DNA of 64,000 bases from Sediminicola sp040566555 (GCF_040566555.1 NZ_JBEWYP010000009.1:62001-126000); one strand, 5' to 3'. Positions 27,959 to 36,358 are shown, counted from the stretch's first letter. Made by a program: numbers and translations. The notes: generated from the letters alone by a model not told the origin.

Positions 27959-27986
27959 ATACAACACATACTTTTTGAACCATTAA

Positions 27987-28029
27987 TGACATTTGTCACA
28001 TTTTTTAAAATTCCATTTTTACATTTTTG
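27987..28029 (+). promoter_or_regulatory. CRP/FNR-type palindrome and -7 box of the nap operon
   Basis: TGAC-ATTT-GTCA at 27987-27998, and a -7-like box CATTTTTG (7 of 8) ending at 28029. The centre-to-box-end distance is 36.5 bases, identical to the barrel gene's promoter. There is no TTG at -33. The transcript would start near 28036 and leave a leader of about 55 bases before napD. Confidence 0.65.
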
Positions 28030-28089
28030 TTAAAATATCAGTAGTGATTTTTTTGCAACCGACCTTTTCTCATTTTAAAACCAATACTA

Positions 28090-28326
28090 ATGCCAATAAA
28101 AAGCTACATAGCCCACGCTATCACGGGGAAAAAAGAAGAATTAATGAATGCATTGAGAAGTCTGGATCAATGTGAAGTTGTTCCTGCAGAGAATCAAGAT
28201 GTTTTGGCTTTGGTTACAGATACACGTGACGAAAAGGAAGATGAAATGCTAAAAGAAAAAATAGAAGCCATAAGCAGTCTTAAATTATTGTCTTTAGTCT
28301 CTGGTTTCAACACACTTCAAAATTAA
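28090..28326 (+). CDS. napD: NapD, chaperone for periplasmic nitrate reductase
   Basis: 78 residues. The NapD ferredoxin-like fold pattern is visible: IKSYIAHAITGKKEELMNALRSLDQCEVVPAENQDVLALVTD, then a helix and the SVLSGFNTL-like ending LSLVSGFNTLQ. NapD binds the Tat signal of NapA until the cofactor is inserted. It stands first in the operon, 7 bases before napA, as in many nap clusters. Confidence 0.88.
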   Translation: MPIKSYIAHAITGKKEELMNALRSLDQCEVVPAENQDVLALVTDTRDEKEDEMLKEKIEAISSLKLLSLVSGFNTLQN

Positions 28327-28333
28327 TACGTTC

Positions 28334-30661
28334 ATGTACAAATCAACCACCAATAGAAGGAGCTTTATTAAGAAAATGGCCATGTTATCAGCGATGACAG
28401 CTGCAGCGTCAATTTTTCCCGGAATTGTTTTCGCAAGCGATCAAGAAAAAGGAATTCCTAAAGGCGCAAATCTGGATTGGAAAAAAGGACCTTGTAGATT
28501 CTGTGGGGTAGGATGCGGGGTACTTATAGGTACTGAAAATGGTAAAGCGGTCGCTGTAAAAGGTGACCCCAACTCCTCTGTAAACAAGGGGCTATTGTGT
28601 GTAAAAGGATATCACCAGATCATGTGCATTCAATCCAAGGATAGGCTTACACATGCTTTGGTCAAGAAAAATGGCCGTTATGTTAAGACTCCTCTGAATG
28701 AAGCTTTAGATATTGTAGCAACAAAAATGAAGGAGACCATTGCATCGCATGGTAAAGATTCCGTTGCCATGTATACCTCTGGGCAGTCGACTATACCTGA
28801 AGGCTATGTTGCTTCCAAATTCATGAAAGGTGCTATTGGCACCAATAATCTGGATTGTAATGCGCGTCTATGTATGGCAAGTGCGGTAACAGGCTTCTTG
28901 ACCACTTTTGGGGCAGATGAGCCCATGGGCTGTTATGAGGATATTGATCATGCGGATTACTTCATCACCTGGGGTAATAATATGGCAGAAATGCACCCAG
29001 TATTATTCTCAAGAATGTTAGAGCAAAAGACCAGACGTGGGGCAAAAATTATTGACTTCGCTACTAGGACTACGCGTTCCAGCACAGCTTCTGACAAATC
29101 CATCTTATTTGAACCTCAAACCGACTTAGCCGTGGCAAATGCAATTTGCTATGAGATAATAAAGAACGGATGGGTAAATAAATCCTTTGTTGAGAAGCAT
29201 TGTACATTTAGTAAGGGCCTTACCAATATGGGATATGGGCTTGAGGATAATTACAAATTTACAGATAAGCCGGAGAAAATAGATTTTGGAGCTTATAAAG
29301 TGTTCCTGAAGGATTATAGTCCAGAAAAGGTTTCAAAATATTCTAAGGTATCGGTAAAAGACATAAAATATTTAGCATCAATTTATGGTGATCCCAATAA
29401 GAAAGTAGTTTCCTATTGGTGTATGGGGTTAAATCAGCATACACGAGGCACCTGGATGAATAATCTTGTTTATAACATTCATTTATTGACCGGGAAAATT
29501 TCGCAACCGGGAAATGGCCCCTTTTCATTAACAGGACAACCTTCTGCTTGTGGTACGGCTCGTGAGGTAGGTACATTTACCCATAAATTGCCACACGGCG
29601 TGGTAACCAATAAGAAGGACAGGGAAATGGCCGCTAAGATCTGGAAGGTTCCCGTTGAGCGAATTCCCGCTAAACCTACCTATCACGCTACGGAAATGTT
29701 CAGGGCAGTAGATCGTGGAGAAATAAATTTTATATGGATACAAGCTACAAACCCATTGGTATCATTGCCCAAGACAAGTAGATATCGCCCAGGTATGGAA
29801 AAGAAGTCGTGTTTCGTCGTCGTTTCAGATGTTTTTCCAACGCCTACTTCGGATGTGGCGGATGTTATTCTTCCAGCTTCATGGCATATTGAGAAAGGTG
29901 GTCTATATGGTAATTCTGAACGAAGAACCCAATATTGGGATAAAATGATAGAAGGGCCGGGAGAAACTACCCCAGATGCATGGATGTTTATTGAAGTGGC
30001 AAAAAGGATGGGCTATGGAGACCTGTTTCCCTATAGTAAGGAAAACCATGTTGAAGAAATATACAACGAGTACAGGCAATTCCATAAAGGAGCAAAGCAT
30101 GGTATGGCGCCACTAGAAGTGCTTAAAAAAGAATCTGGCGCAATTTGGCCTTATGTAAACGGAAAATCAACGCAATGGCGTTTTAATGCCAAATATGATC
30201 CTGCTTGTTCCAATGGAGAGGAATTTCACTTTTATGGGAATGCAGATGGAAAGGCCATCATTTGGCAACGCCCATTTGAGGATGCTCCGGAAAAGCCAGA
30301 TCAAGAATATCCGTTTTGGTTAAATACAGGGCGAGTTATAGAGCACTGGCATACAGGTTCTATGACACGCAGAATTCCGGTATTGCATCAGGCTATGCCC
30401 AATGCATACGTAGAGTTTCATCCTGACGATGCAAAAACACTAAGTATCAGAAATGGAGAAAATATAAAAGTTACTTCCCGAAGGGGTTCTTGTATTTTAC
30501 CTGCTTCCATCAACGAAAGAGGCTTACCAACCAAAGGGCAAGTGTTTGTTCCTTTCTTTGATGAAAATATGCTTATTAATGATGTGACACTAGATGCTTT
30601 CTGTCCCATTTCTAAAGAACCCGATTATAAGAAGTGTGCTGTTAAAGTAGAAAAAGTATAA
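28334..30661 (+). CDS. napA: NapA, periplasmic nitrate reductase catalytic subunit
   Basis: 775 residues. Tat signal RRSFIKK at 8-14 followed by a hydrophobic segment. The [4Fe-4S] cluster is held by C54, C57, C61 and C89 (CRFCGVGC ... LLCVKG). NARLCMASAV places the molybdenum-ligating Cys at 180, as in NapA of other bacteria. The remaining molybdopterin domains run to the MGD-binding C-terminus (PFWLNTGRVIEHWHTGSMT). It reduces nitrate to nitrite in the periplasm. The adjacent napD, napB and redox genes confirm Nap rather than an assimilatory enzyme. Confidence 0.95.
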   Translation: MYKSTTNRRSFIKKMAMLSAMTAAASIFPGIVFASDQEKGIPKGANLDWKKGPCRFCGVGCGVLIGTENGKAVAVKGDPNSSVNKGLLCVKGYHQIMCIQSKDRLTHALVKKNGRYVKTPLNEALDIVATKMKETIASHGKDSVAMYTSGQSTIPEGYVASKFMKGAIGTNNLDCNARLCMASAVTGFLTTFGADEPMGCYEDIDHADYFITWGNNMAEMHPVLFSRMLEQKTRRGAKIIDFATRTTRSSTASDKSILFEPQTDLAVANAICYEIIKNGWVNKSFVEKHCTFSKGLTNMGYGLEDNYKFTDKPEKIDFGAYKVFLKDYSPEKVSKYSKVSVKDIKYLASIYGDPNKKVVSYWCMGLNQHTRGTWMNNLVYNIHLLTGKISQPGNGPFSLTGQPSACGTAREVGTFTHKLPHGVVTNKKDREMAAKIWKVPVERIPAKPTYHATEMFRAVDRGEINFIWIQATNPLVSLPKTSRYRPGMEKKSCFVVVSDVFPTPTSDVADVILPASWHIEKGGLYGNSERRTQYWDKMIEGPGETTPDAWMFIEVAKRMGYGDLFPYSKENHVEEIYNEYRQFHKGAKHGMAPLEVLKKESGAIWPYVNGKSTQWRFNAKYDPACSNGEEFHFYGNADGKAIIWQRPFEDAPEKPDQEYPFWLNTGRVIEHWHTGSMTRRIPVLHQAMPNAYVEFHPDDAKTLSIRNGENIKVTSRRGSCILPASINERGLPTKGQVFVPFFDENMLINDVTLDAFCPISKEPDYKKCAVKVEKV

Positions 30662-30664
30662 ACA

Positions 30665-31381
30665 ATGAGAAAGAGACTTGGAATCATATCATTTTTTGTA
30701 GTCTTCTTTATAGCATTCATAACTGTTTGGAGCTTTAGTTACCAGCAGGGATTGGAAGGAGCATATACGCCTATTATCGATACGCCCACGGGAAATTTCA
30801 TTCCCTCGGAAAGTGGTGTTTTTAATGGTTTTAATATTGCCGGTCGGGATAATGCAAATATGCCCATAGACGAGAACCATCAGCGTTCGCTTAAGGACTA
30901 TTATGACAATAGAGCCTTTCCAGGAGCTCCACCAAGTATTCCGCATCCAGTTGCCAAAGAGCGAAGTTTTGGCGGAAACACGTGTATACAGTGCCATCAA
31001 AATGGAGGCTTTGTAGAAAAGTTTAATGCGTACGCCCCTGTGACTCCACATCCAGAAATGGTTAATTGTCGCCAATGTCACGTAACAAAAAATACCAACT
31101 CTACTTTTAAGGAATTTGCCTTTTCAAAAGCACAACCGCCTCAGGTGGGTGAAGGCATGAACAATGCAATGCCTGGAAGTCCTCCTATGATCCCTCATCA
31201 ATTACAGATGAGAGAAAGTTGTATCTCTTGTCACGCTGGGCCGAGTGCGCCAAAAGAAATTAGGGTGACACATCCAGAACGGGTAAACTGTAGACAATGC
31301 CATTTGCCACAAAACACCATACAGCCAAAACTAGATACTAGTACTTTTTTAAGACAATTCGATAAAATAGATGAGAAATAG
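30665..31381 (+). CDS. napB: NapB-like cytochrome c with four haem motifs (internal duplication)
   Basis: 238 residues. An N-terminal hydrophobic segment (~6-24) exports or anchors it. Four CXXCH motifs: C107-H111, C135-H139, C186-H190, C209-H213. Residues ~86-142 and ~170-216 are two copies of the NapB core (PGxPPxIPH ... CxxCH ... HPExVNCRQCH). Known NapB proteins carry two haems, so this is a doubled version. It should pass electrons to NapA in the periplasm. It follows napA by 3 bases and overlaps the next gene by 11. Confidence 0.85.
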   Translation: MRKRLGIISFFVVFFIAFITVWSFSYQQGLEGAYTPIIDTPTGNFIPSESGVFNGFNIAGRDNANMPIDENHQRSLKDYYDNRAFPGAPPSIPHPVAKERSFGGNTCIQCHQNGGFVEKFNAYAPVTPHPEMVNCRQCHVTKNTNSTFKEFAFSKAQPPQVGEGMNNAMPGSPPMIPHQLQMRESCISCHAGPSAPKEIRVTHPERVNCRQCHLPQNTIQPKLDTSTFLRQFDKIDEK

Positions 31382-32000
31382 AAAACTGATATATTACTTT
31401 CTAATACTTCTAGCAGTATCCTTTTTCTCTTGCAAAGAGGAAGTGGAATACCATTCGATAACTGATAAAATTGAAGCAGAACAGAAACCATATCACGGTA
31501 CACTTACGTCTGAAGAGTTATTGGCTGATACAGAGCTAATCAAAATCACAGAAGGGGAGCATATATTTTTCATACCAGAAAGAAAGGGGCAAATTAAATC
31601 ATTTGCCTGCATTGAATGTCATAGCAAACCTGTTGCAAAAATGAAGGGCCAAGAGGGACAAAAAGCTCATTGGAACATAAAACTTAATCACGCTACCACT
31701 GAAACTATAAATTGTGCAACCTGTCATAATGGAAATGACATGAACAATCTTAATACATTGACTGGTCAAAACGTAGATTTTAACCTTAGTTATAAGCTTT
31801 GTGCTCAATGCCATTTTAGTCAGTTTGAAGATTGGAAAGGAGGGGCCCATGGTAAAAAAGTGGCAGGATGGGCACCACCACGCGCCTCAATGACCTGTGT
31901 GAATTGCCATAATCCCCATAGTCCGGCCTATGAAAAAAGATGGCCGGTACAGTTTAATACACAAAAGGTTATAGATCGTGAAGAAGGTTTAGGTCATTAA
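31371..32000 (+). CDS. Tetrahaem cytochrome c lipoprotein
   Basis: 209 residues. A lipoprotein signal ends at Cys21 (SFFSC). Four CXXCH motifs at C80-H84, C115-H119, C144-H148 and C176-H180, plus extra His (LNHATT, GGAHGKK) likely serving as second axial ligands. It resembles the cytochrome c3 / NapC-NirT style multihaem group but is anchored by lipid rather than a membrane helix. Its start overlaps the napB end, showing tight coupling. It probably shuttles electrons between the quinol-side complex and NapB/NapA. Confidence 0.82.
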   Translation: MRNRKLIYYFLILLAVSFFSCKEEVEYHSITDKIEAEQKPYHGTLTSEELLADTELIKITEGEHIFFIPERKGQIKSFACIECHSKPVAKMKGQEGQKAHWNIKLNHATTETINCATCHNGNDMNNLNTLTGQNVDFNLSYKLCAQCHFSQFEDWKGGAHGKKVAGWAPPRASMTCVNCHNPHSPAYEKRWPVQFNTQKVIDREEGLGH

Positions 32001-32010
32001 AAATAAAGGT

Positions 32011-33132
32011 ATGAGCGAAAATAAAAAATGGTACTCTCTGGACCTAGGTCTAAAAAATAAAAAAGAATCTTCAGGATCTTGTGGATGCGGTAACGCTCAA
32101 GGAAGTTGCAATAGCCAGAAAGAAGAAATTAATGCTGAAGAATTTTATGAGGCTGCCATAAATGCCTCAATTGGGGAAGAACGACACAGAGATGGTTTCG
32201 AACAGGTTTTTGATGTCAAAATGGATAGAAGATCAGCTTTTAGAAAACTAACGGCTAGTCTGCTCATTGGGGCGGGAGCCATTAGCACATCGTGCAGTGT
32301 AACAACTGGTGCAGACACTAAAGAAAAGGCCCAGATTGATTGGGAAGAACAGTTTAAGGGGAACTATAAATTGATGACGGATGAAGAGAAACAAGGTACT
32401 ATAAATCGGCTGATGCGTTCGTATGAATTAAGTACAGGAAAAAATATTAGTATGACGGCAGAAAATGCAGAAGAGGACGTTCTCTTTGGCTATGCCTTTA
32501 ATATTTCCAAATGTCAAGGTTATATGGACTGTGTGAGTGCTTGTGTAGAAGAGAATAATCAAGATAGAAATTCACAAATGCAGTATATCCGTATCCATGA
32601 AATGAAAGATGGGGAAGGGTTTAAGTTTGATAAGGCAGATGATAATTACTATCACGAAGTGCCTGCAGAAGGTCATTTTTATATGGGTACGCAGTGTTTT
32701 CATTGCGACAATCCGCCTTGTGTTGAGGTTTGTCCCGTACAGGCAACTTGGAAGGAAGAAGATGGTCTTGTGGTTATAGATTATGATTGGTGTGTGGGCT
32801 GTCGCTATTGTATGGCAGCATGTCCCTACGATGGAAGAAGATTTAACTGGAGTAAACCAGAAGTGCCGGAAAATGAAATAAACAAAAACCAGCACTACCT
32901 AGGAAATAGAATGCGTAAAAAAGGAGTGATGGAAAAGTGTACTTTTTGCGTTCAACGTTCAAGAAAAGGAAAAAACCCGGCCTGTGTTGAAGCTTGTCCT
33001 ACTGGAGCCAGAATTTTTGGAAACCTTTTAGACCCCAATAGTACCATCAGATGGGTATTGGAAAACAAAAAGGTCTTTAGGCTCAAAGAAGACCTGGGAA
33101 CAGAACCGAAGTTCTGGTACTTTATGGATTAA
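32011..33132 (+). CDS. Four-cluster ferredoxin subunit (NrfC/ActB-like) with a deep Tat motif
   Basis: 373 residues. Residues 1-72 form a cytoplasmic-looking leader with Cys24, Cys26 and Cys33, then RRSAFRKL (73-80) and a hydrophobic stretch ending at Cys95, a Tat-like signal set far inside, as in ActB-type proteins. Ferredoxin motifs follow: C168xxYxxC174xxxC178, C229xxC, C261VGCRYCMAAC and C310TFC ... CVEACP. In the first motif the usual second Cys is Tyr171. It should bridge the NrfD-type membrane protein to periplasmic electron carriers. 10 bases separate it from the cytochrome gene. Confidence 0.85.
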   Translation: MSENKKWYSLDLGLKNKKESSGSCGCGNAQGSCNSQKEEINAEEFYEAAINASIGEERHRDGFEQVFDVKMDRRSAFRKLTASLLIGAGAISTSCSVTTGADTKEKAQIDWEEQFKGNYKLMTDEEKQGTINRLMRSYELSTGKNISMTAENAEEDVLFGYAFNISKCQGYMDCVSACVEENNQDRNSQMQYIRIHEMKDGEGFKFDKADDNYYHEVPAEGHFYMGTQCFHCDNPPCVEVCPVQATWKEEDGLVVIDYDWCVGCRYCMAACPYDGRRFNWSKPEVPENEINKNQHYLGNRMRKKGVMEKCTFCVQRSRKGKNPACVEACPTGARIFGNLLDPNSTIRWVLENKKVFRLKEDLGTEPKFWYFMD

Positions 33133-33223
33133 CCATCAGAAAAGCATAGCAAGAGAAAGTATATAAATCAAAGTGTAGGGCATAATGACAGCACCTCACT
33201 AAGTTGATTTAAAACAATAGATA

Positions 33224-34456
33224 ATGAGACGATTTAAAGTATTTAAAAGTTTGGTGATCGATAGTTTGGATACGACTACCAAAGGATCTAAAAAGTATCA
33301 TATCTGGATGGGATTTTTGACCCTAGTGATGCTCATTGGGATGTATTGTTATTCCATTCAATTAGACAAAGGACTCAGTGTGACAGGAATGTCTGATGGT
33401 GTTAGTTGGGGACTTTATATTTCAAACTTTACGTTCTTGGTAGGAGTTGCTGCTGCTGCTGTTATGTTGGTAATGCCTACCTATATACTAAGAGATATAG
33501 ATTTTAAACAAGCAGTACTTATAGGAGAAGGGTTGGCCGTAGCCGCCTTGATTATGTGTCTGGCCTTTGTTGTGGCTGATATGGGAGGTCCGTCCGTACT
33601 TTGGCATATGTTGCCCGGAATAGGAGTTTTTAATTTTCCAAATTCCATGCTAACATGGGATGTTATAGTATTAAATGGATATCTATTCATAAATATTAGT
33701 ATTCCATTTTATATACTTTTTAGACATTATCAAGGAAAAGAAGCAATGAAAAAAGTGTATGTTCCAGGTGCTGTGCTCTCTGTGTTTTGGGCTGTGGGCA
33801 TTCATTTGGTCACCGCTTTCTTGTATCAAGGATTACAGGCCCGTCCTTTTTGGAACAATGCCTTATTGGGCCCTCGATTCCTTGCCTCCGCCTTTGCTGC
33901 CGGACCCGCTCTCATTATTTTAGTCCTAGCAGTAATTAGATCATTTACAGAATTTAAAATAGAAGATAAAACAATCAAGAAAATAGCTCTGATTGTAACT
34001 GTAGCTGCCCAGATAAATTTAATAATGCTGGTATCTGAATTATTCAAAGAATTTTATGCTCCCACACATCATAGTGAGAGTGCTTACTATCTATTTTTTG
34101 GACTACATGGGAAAAGTGCATTGTTGCCTTGGATATGGACAGCTATTCCGCTTAATGTGATGGCAACAATTATGCTCACCTTTGGCAAACTAAGAAACAA
34201 TCTCAAAGTATTATACTTCTGTTGTTTTGTCCTATTTGTCGCTATATGGATTGAAAAAGGGTTTGGCTTAATTGTTCCAGGTTTTATTCCAGGACCTTAT
34301 GGAAAAATAGTTGAATATCTGCCTACAGGTATTGAAATAGGTGTTACACTAGGTATTTGGGCATTGGGAGCATTTGTCTTTACGATATTGGCCAAGACTG
34401 CAATTGGTATTGAAACAGGAGAGTTAAGGTATAGAAGTAAGGAAATTTCTGATTAG
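33224..34456 (+). CDS. NrfD/PsrC-type membrane subunit (menaquinol-interacting)
   Basis: 410 residues, with about ten hydrophobic helices. SDGVSWGLYISNFTFLVGVAAAAVM and the conserved PSSML-like segment FNFPNSMLTWDVIVLNGYL are NrfD/PsrC hallmarks, and FKEFYAPTHHSESA is the conserved quinone-side loop. Such proteins oxidise menaquinol and pass electrons to a four-cluster ferredoxin, here the preceding gene. It ends the nap operon. A 91-base gap before it could hold a separate signal, but I see no promoter in it. Confidence 0.86.
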   Translation: MRRFKVFKSLVIDSLDTTTKGSKKYHIWMGFLTLVMLIGMYCYSIQLDKGLSVTGMSDGVSWGLYISNFTFLVGVAAAAVMLVMPTYILRDIDFKQAVLIGEGLAVAALIMCLAFVVADMGGPSVLWHMLPGIGVFNFPNSMLTWDVIVLNGYLFINISIPFYILFRHYQGKEAMKKVYVPGAVLSVFWAVGIHLVTAFLYQGLQARPFWNNALLGPRFLASAFAAGPALIILVLAVIRSFTEFKIEDKTIKKIALIVTVAAQINLIMLVSELFKEFYAPTHHSESAYYLFFGLHGKSALLPWIWTAIPLNVMATIMLTFGKLRNNLKVLYFCCFVLFVAIWIEKGFGLIVPGFIPGPYGKIVEYLPTGIEIGVTLGIWALGAFVFTILAKTAIGIETGELRYRSKEISD

Positions 34457-34483
34457 CGATTCTGCGTCAACTTAATTTTTACT

Positions 34484-34530
34484 CCAAAGCCAATGCAAGT
34501 ATTGCTTTTTTAGTAGCGGGAACTAGATTG
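34484..34530. repeat. Partial duplicate of the initiator-tRNA 3' end and its downstream hairpin
   Basis: 34510-34524 repeats exactly the 15 bases TTAGTAGCGGGAACT found at 34794-34808, which include the 3' end of the tRNA gene. Just before it, CAATGC-AA-GTATTG (34491-34504) matches in place the hairpin TGATGC-AA-GCATCG at 34735-34748, with a compensated pair change. The terminator hairpin present at the true tRNA end is missing here. Confidence 0.75.
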
Positions 34531-34531
34531 A

Positions 34532-34642
34532 TTCCTCCGCTTCACTTCGGAAAGAGCCTAGGGGGTGGCTTTACCAAGAAAACCATGGTCGCCTTGAGCC
34601 CTGTTTTTTTGGTTTCCAAAGTTTCGAGGAGGACTGGATTCT
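34532..34642. repeat. Tandem repeat unit 1 (111-bp period)
   Basis: First of two units spaced 111 bp apart. 34561-34592 is identical to 34672-34703 (32 nt). The unit starts with TTCCTCCGCTTCACTTCGG, then GGGGGTGGCTTTACC, and ends with a CCAAAG-containing segment. Frames across it look like a repetitive protein but are not genes. Confidence 0.85.
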
Positions 34643-34735
34643 TTCCTTCGTTTCACTACGGAAAGGGCCTTGGGGGTGGCTTTACCAAGAAAACCATGGT
34701 CGCTTTGCGCCCTGTTTTTGTTTATCTCTAAAGCT
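34643..34735. repeat. Tandem repeat unit 2
   Basis: Second unit of the 111-bp array. It shares a 39-nt perfect match (34685-34723) with the copy at 23662-23700. After it come a short hairpin (34735-34748) and then the tRNA terminator. Confidence 0.85.
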
Positions 34736-34762
34736 GATGCAAGCATCGCTTTTTCATAAAAC

Positions 34763-34791
34763 AAAAAACCAGACACTTTCGTATCTGGTTT
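34763..34791 (-). terminator. Terminator of the initiator tRNA
   Basis: AAACCAGACAC (34766-34776), TTTC loop, GTATCTGGTTT (34781-34791), one G-T pair. Read on - it ends in a T-run, directly downstream of the tRNA gene. Confidence 0.88.
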
Positions 34792-34797
34792 GCTTAG

Positions 34798-34870
<73 letters not shown>

Positions 34871-34879
34871 CTGTGGGTG

Positions 34880-34910
34880 CAAAGATACAAAGCTTTTTTG
34901 CTATTATCAA
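34880..34910 (-). promoter_or_regulatory. Promoter of the initiator tRNA
   Basis: On -, TTG (34908-34910) lies exactly 20 bases upstream of TATCTTTG (34880-34887), a perfect match to the Bacteroidota TTG-N19-21-TAnnTTTG consensus. The box ends 9 bases before the tRNA 5' end. Confidence 0.82.
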
Positions 34911-34990
34911 AACATAAATCAATAAATCTTTTTTAGTTACTTTCGGGCTTCATCTATTTAATTACATATCTTAGAAATTTTTCAAATTTT

Positions 34991-36358
34991 ATGAACGTAA
35001 TCAATGATTTCTTAGCCTCGGTCTTACCTTATACAGAGTGGGTTATGCTCTTTCTTATTATTGGGGGAGGCTTGTTCCTGGTTTTTTATTCCAAACTATT
35101 GCCCTATCGGTATTTCAGACATGCCATTGCAATTACATCTGGGAAATATGATAATCCCGATGATCCGGGAGAGGTAAGTCACCTTCAAGCACTCTCTTCT
35201 GCCGTTGCGGCAACCGTTGGCCTAGGGAATATTTCTGGGGTGGCCATTGCTATTTATTTAGGTGGTCCCGGAGTTGTTTTTTGGATCTGGGTGACTGCAT
35301 TGGTGGGGATGTGCATAAAATTTTATTCGTGTAGCCTTGCCATAATGTTCCGTGGAAATGATAGTGACGGAAACCTTCAAGGTGGCCCAATGTATTACAT
35401 TACTAAAGGAATGGGCATAAAGGCCAAACCCTTGGCGGTGTTCTTTTGTATAGCCGGACTCTTCGGGGTGCTCCCGGCCTTTACGGTGAACCAATTTACG
35501 CAAACCCTTATGGGAGTCATTCAGCCCAATGAAAATATTGCCCTCTTGGGCGATTTCAATTGGAAATTGGGGATAGGCATCGTCCTATCCATCATTACCT
35601 CCTTTGTTATTTTTGGGGGACTCAAAAAAATCGCTAAAGTGGCCACGGCAATAGTACCCTTTATGGTACTGGTCTATTTGATTGCCGTTATCTATATCAT
35701 GATTATTAATGCGGGGCAAATTTTTCCGTCCCTTAAATTGATATTCGTAGAAGCCTTTAATTTTAAGACTGCTGTACAGGGTGGTTTATGGGGGCTTATC
35801 ATCATAGGGATCCGTAGGGCAGTATTTTCGAATGAATCGGGAGTAGGGAACGCACCCATGTACCATGGGCAATCCAAGACCAATGAACCTATACAGGAAG
35901 GACTCGTGGCCATGTTAGGTCCGTTTATAGATACTATTGTGGTCTGTACCCTTACAGCAGTGGTGATCCTTTTAAGTGGCGCCCACTTGGAGGCGGAAAA
36001 CAACGGCATAACCATGACCTTGATCGCCTTTGAAAAATCGCTCTATGGGGTTGGGGATATTCTGTTGATGGTGGTGGTAGCGGCCTTTGCCCTTTCCACT
36101 TTGTTTACCTATTCCTATTACGGGACCAAATGTCTTTCCTTTTTGACCAATGCCAAAATTGGCAAGTATTACAACCACATTTATATCTTAAGTATTACCT
36201 TTGCAGCAGTAGCTTCGGTAGACCTAGTGGTAAATCTGATCGATTTATCTTTTGCCCTTATGGTAATCCCCAATATGATTGCGGTTCTCTATTTGGCACC
36301 AAAGGTAAACCAAGCAATGAAAACGTATTTTTTAAAGGTAAAAGATGGCAGAGCATAA
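34991..36358 (+). CDS. Sodium:alanine symporter (AGCS family)
   Basis: 455 residues with about ten helices. The family signatures are clear: AVAATVGLGNISGVAIAIYLGGPGVVFWIWV near residues 71-102 and GIRRAVFSNESGVGNAPMYHGQ near 274-296. It imports alanine or glycine with sodium. Its end overlaps the era start by 14 bases, so the two are translationally linked despite unrelated jobs. Confidence 0.93.
   Translation: MNVINDFLASVLPYTEWVMLFLIIGGGLFLVFYSKLLPYRYFRHAIAITSGKYDNPDDPGEVSHLQALSSAVAATVGLGNISGVAIAIYLGGPGVVFWIWVTALVGMCIKFYSCSLAIMFRGNDSDGNLQGGPMYYITKGMGIKAKPLAVFFCIAGLFGVLPAFTVNQFTQTLMGVIQPNENIALLGDFNWKLGIGIVLSIITSFVIFGGLKKIAKVATAIVPFMVLVYLIAVIYIMIINAGQIFPSLKLIFVEAFNFKTAVQGGLWGLIIIGIRRAVFSNESGVGNAPMYHGQSKTNEPIQEGLVAMLGPFIDTIVVCTLTAVVILLSGAHLEAENNGITMTLIAFEKSLYGVGDILLMVVVAAFALSTLFTYSYYGTKCLSFLTNAKIGKYYNHIYILSITFAAVASVDLVVNLIDLSFALMVIPNMIAVLYLAPKVNQAMKTYFLKVKDGRA

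Noticed and set aside
34528..34776. Frames on both strands giving repeated peptides such as GLGGGFTKKTMVAL
   Set aside because: They arise only from the 111-bp tandem repeat, have no start context or family, and overlap the repeat/tRNA terminator region.
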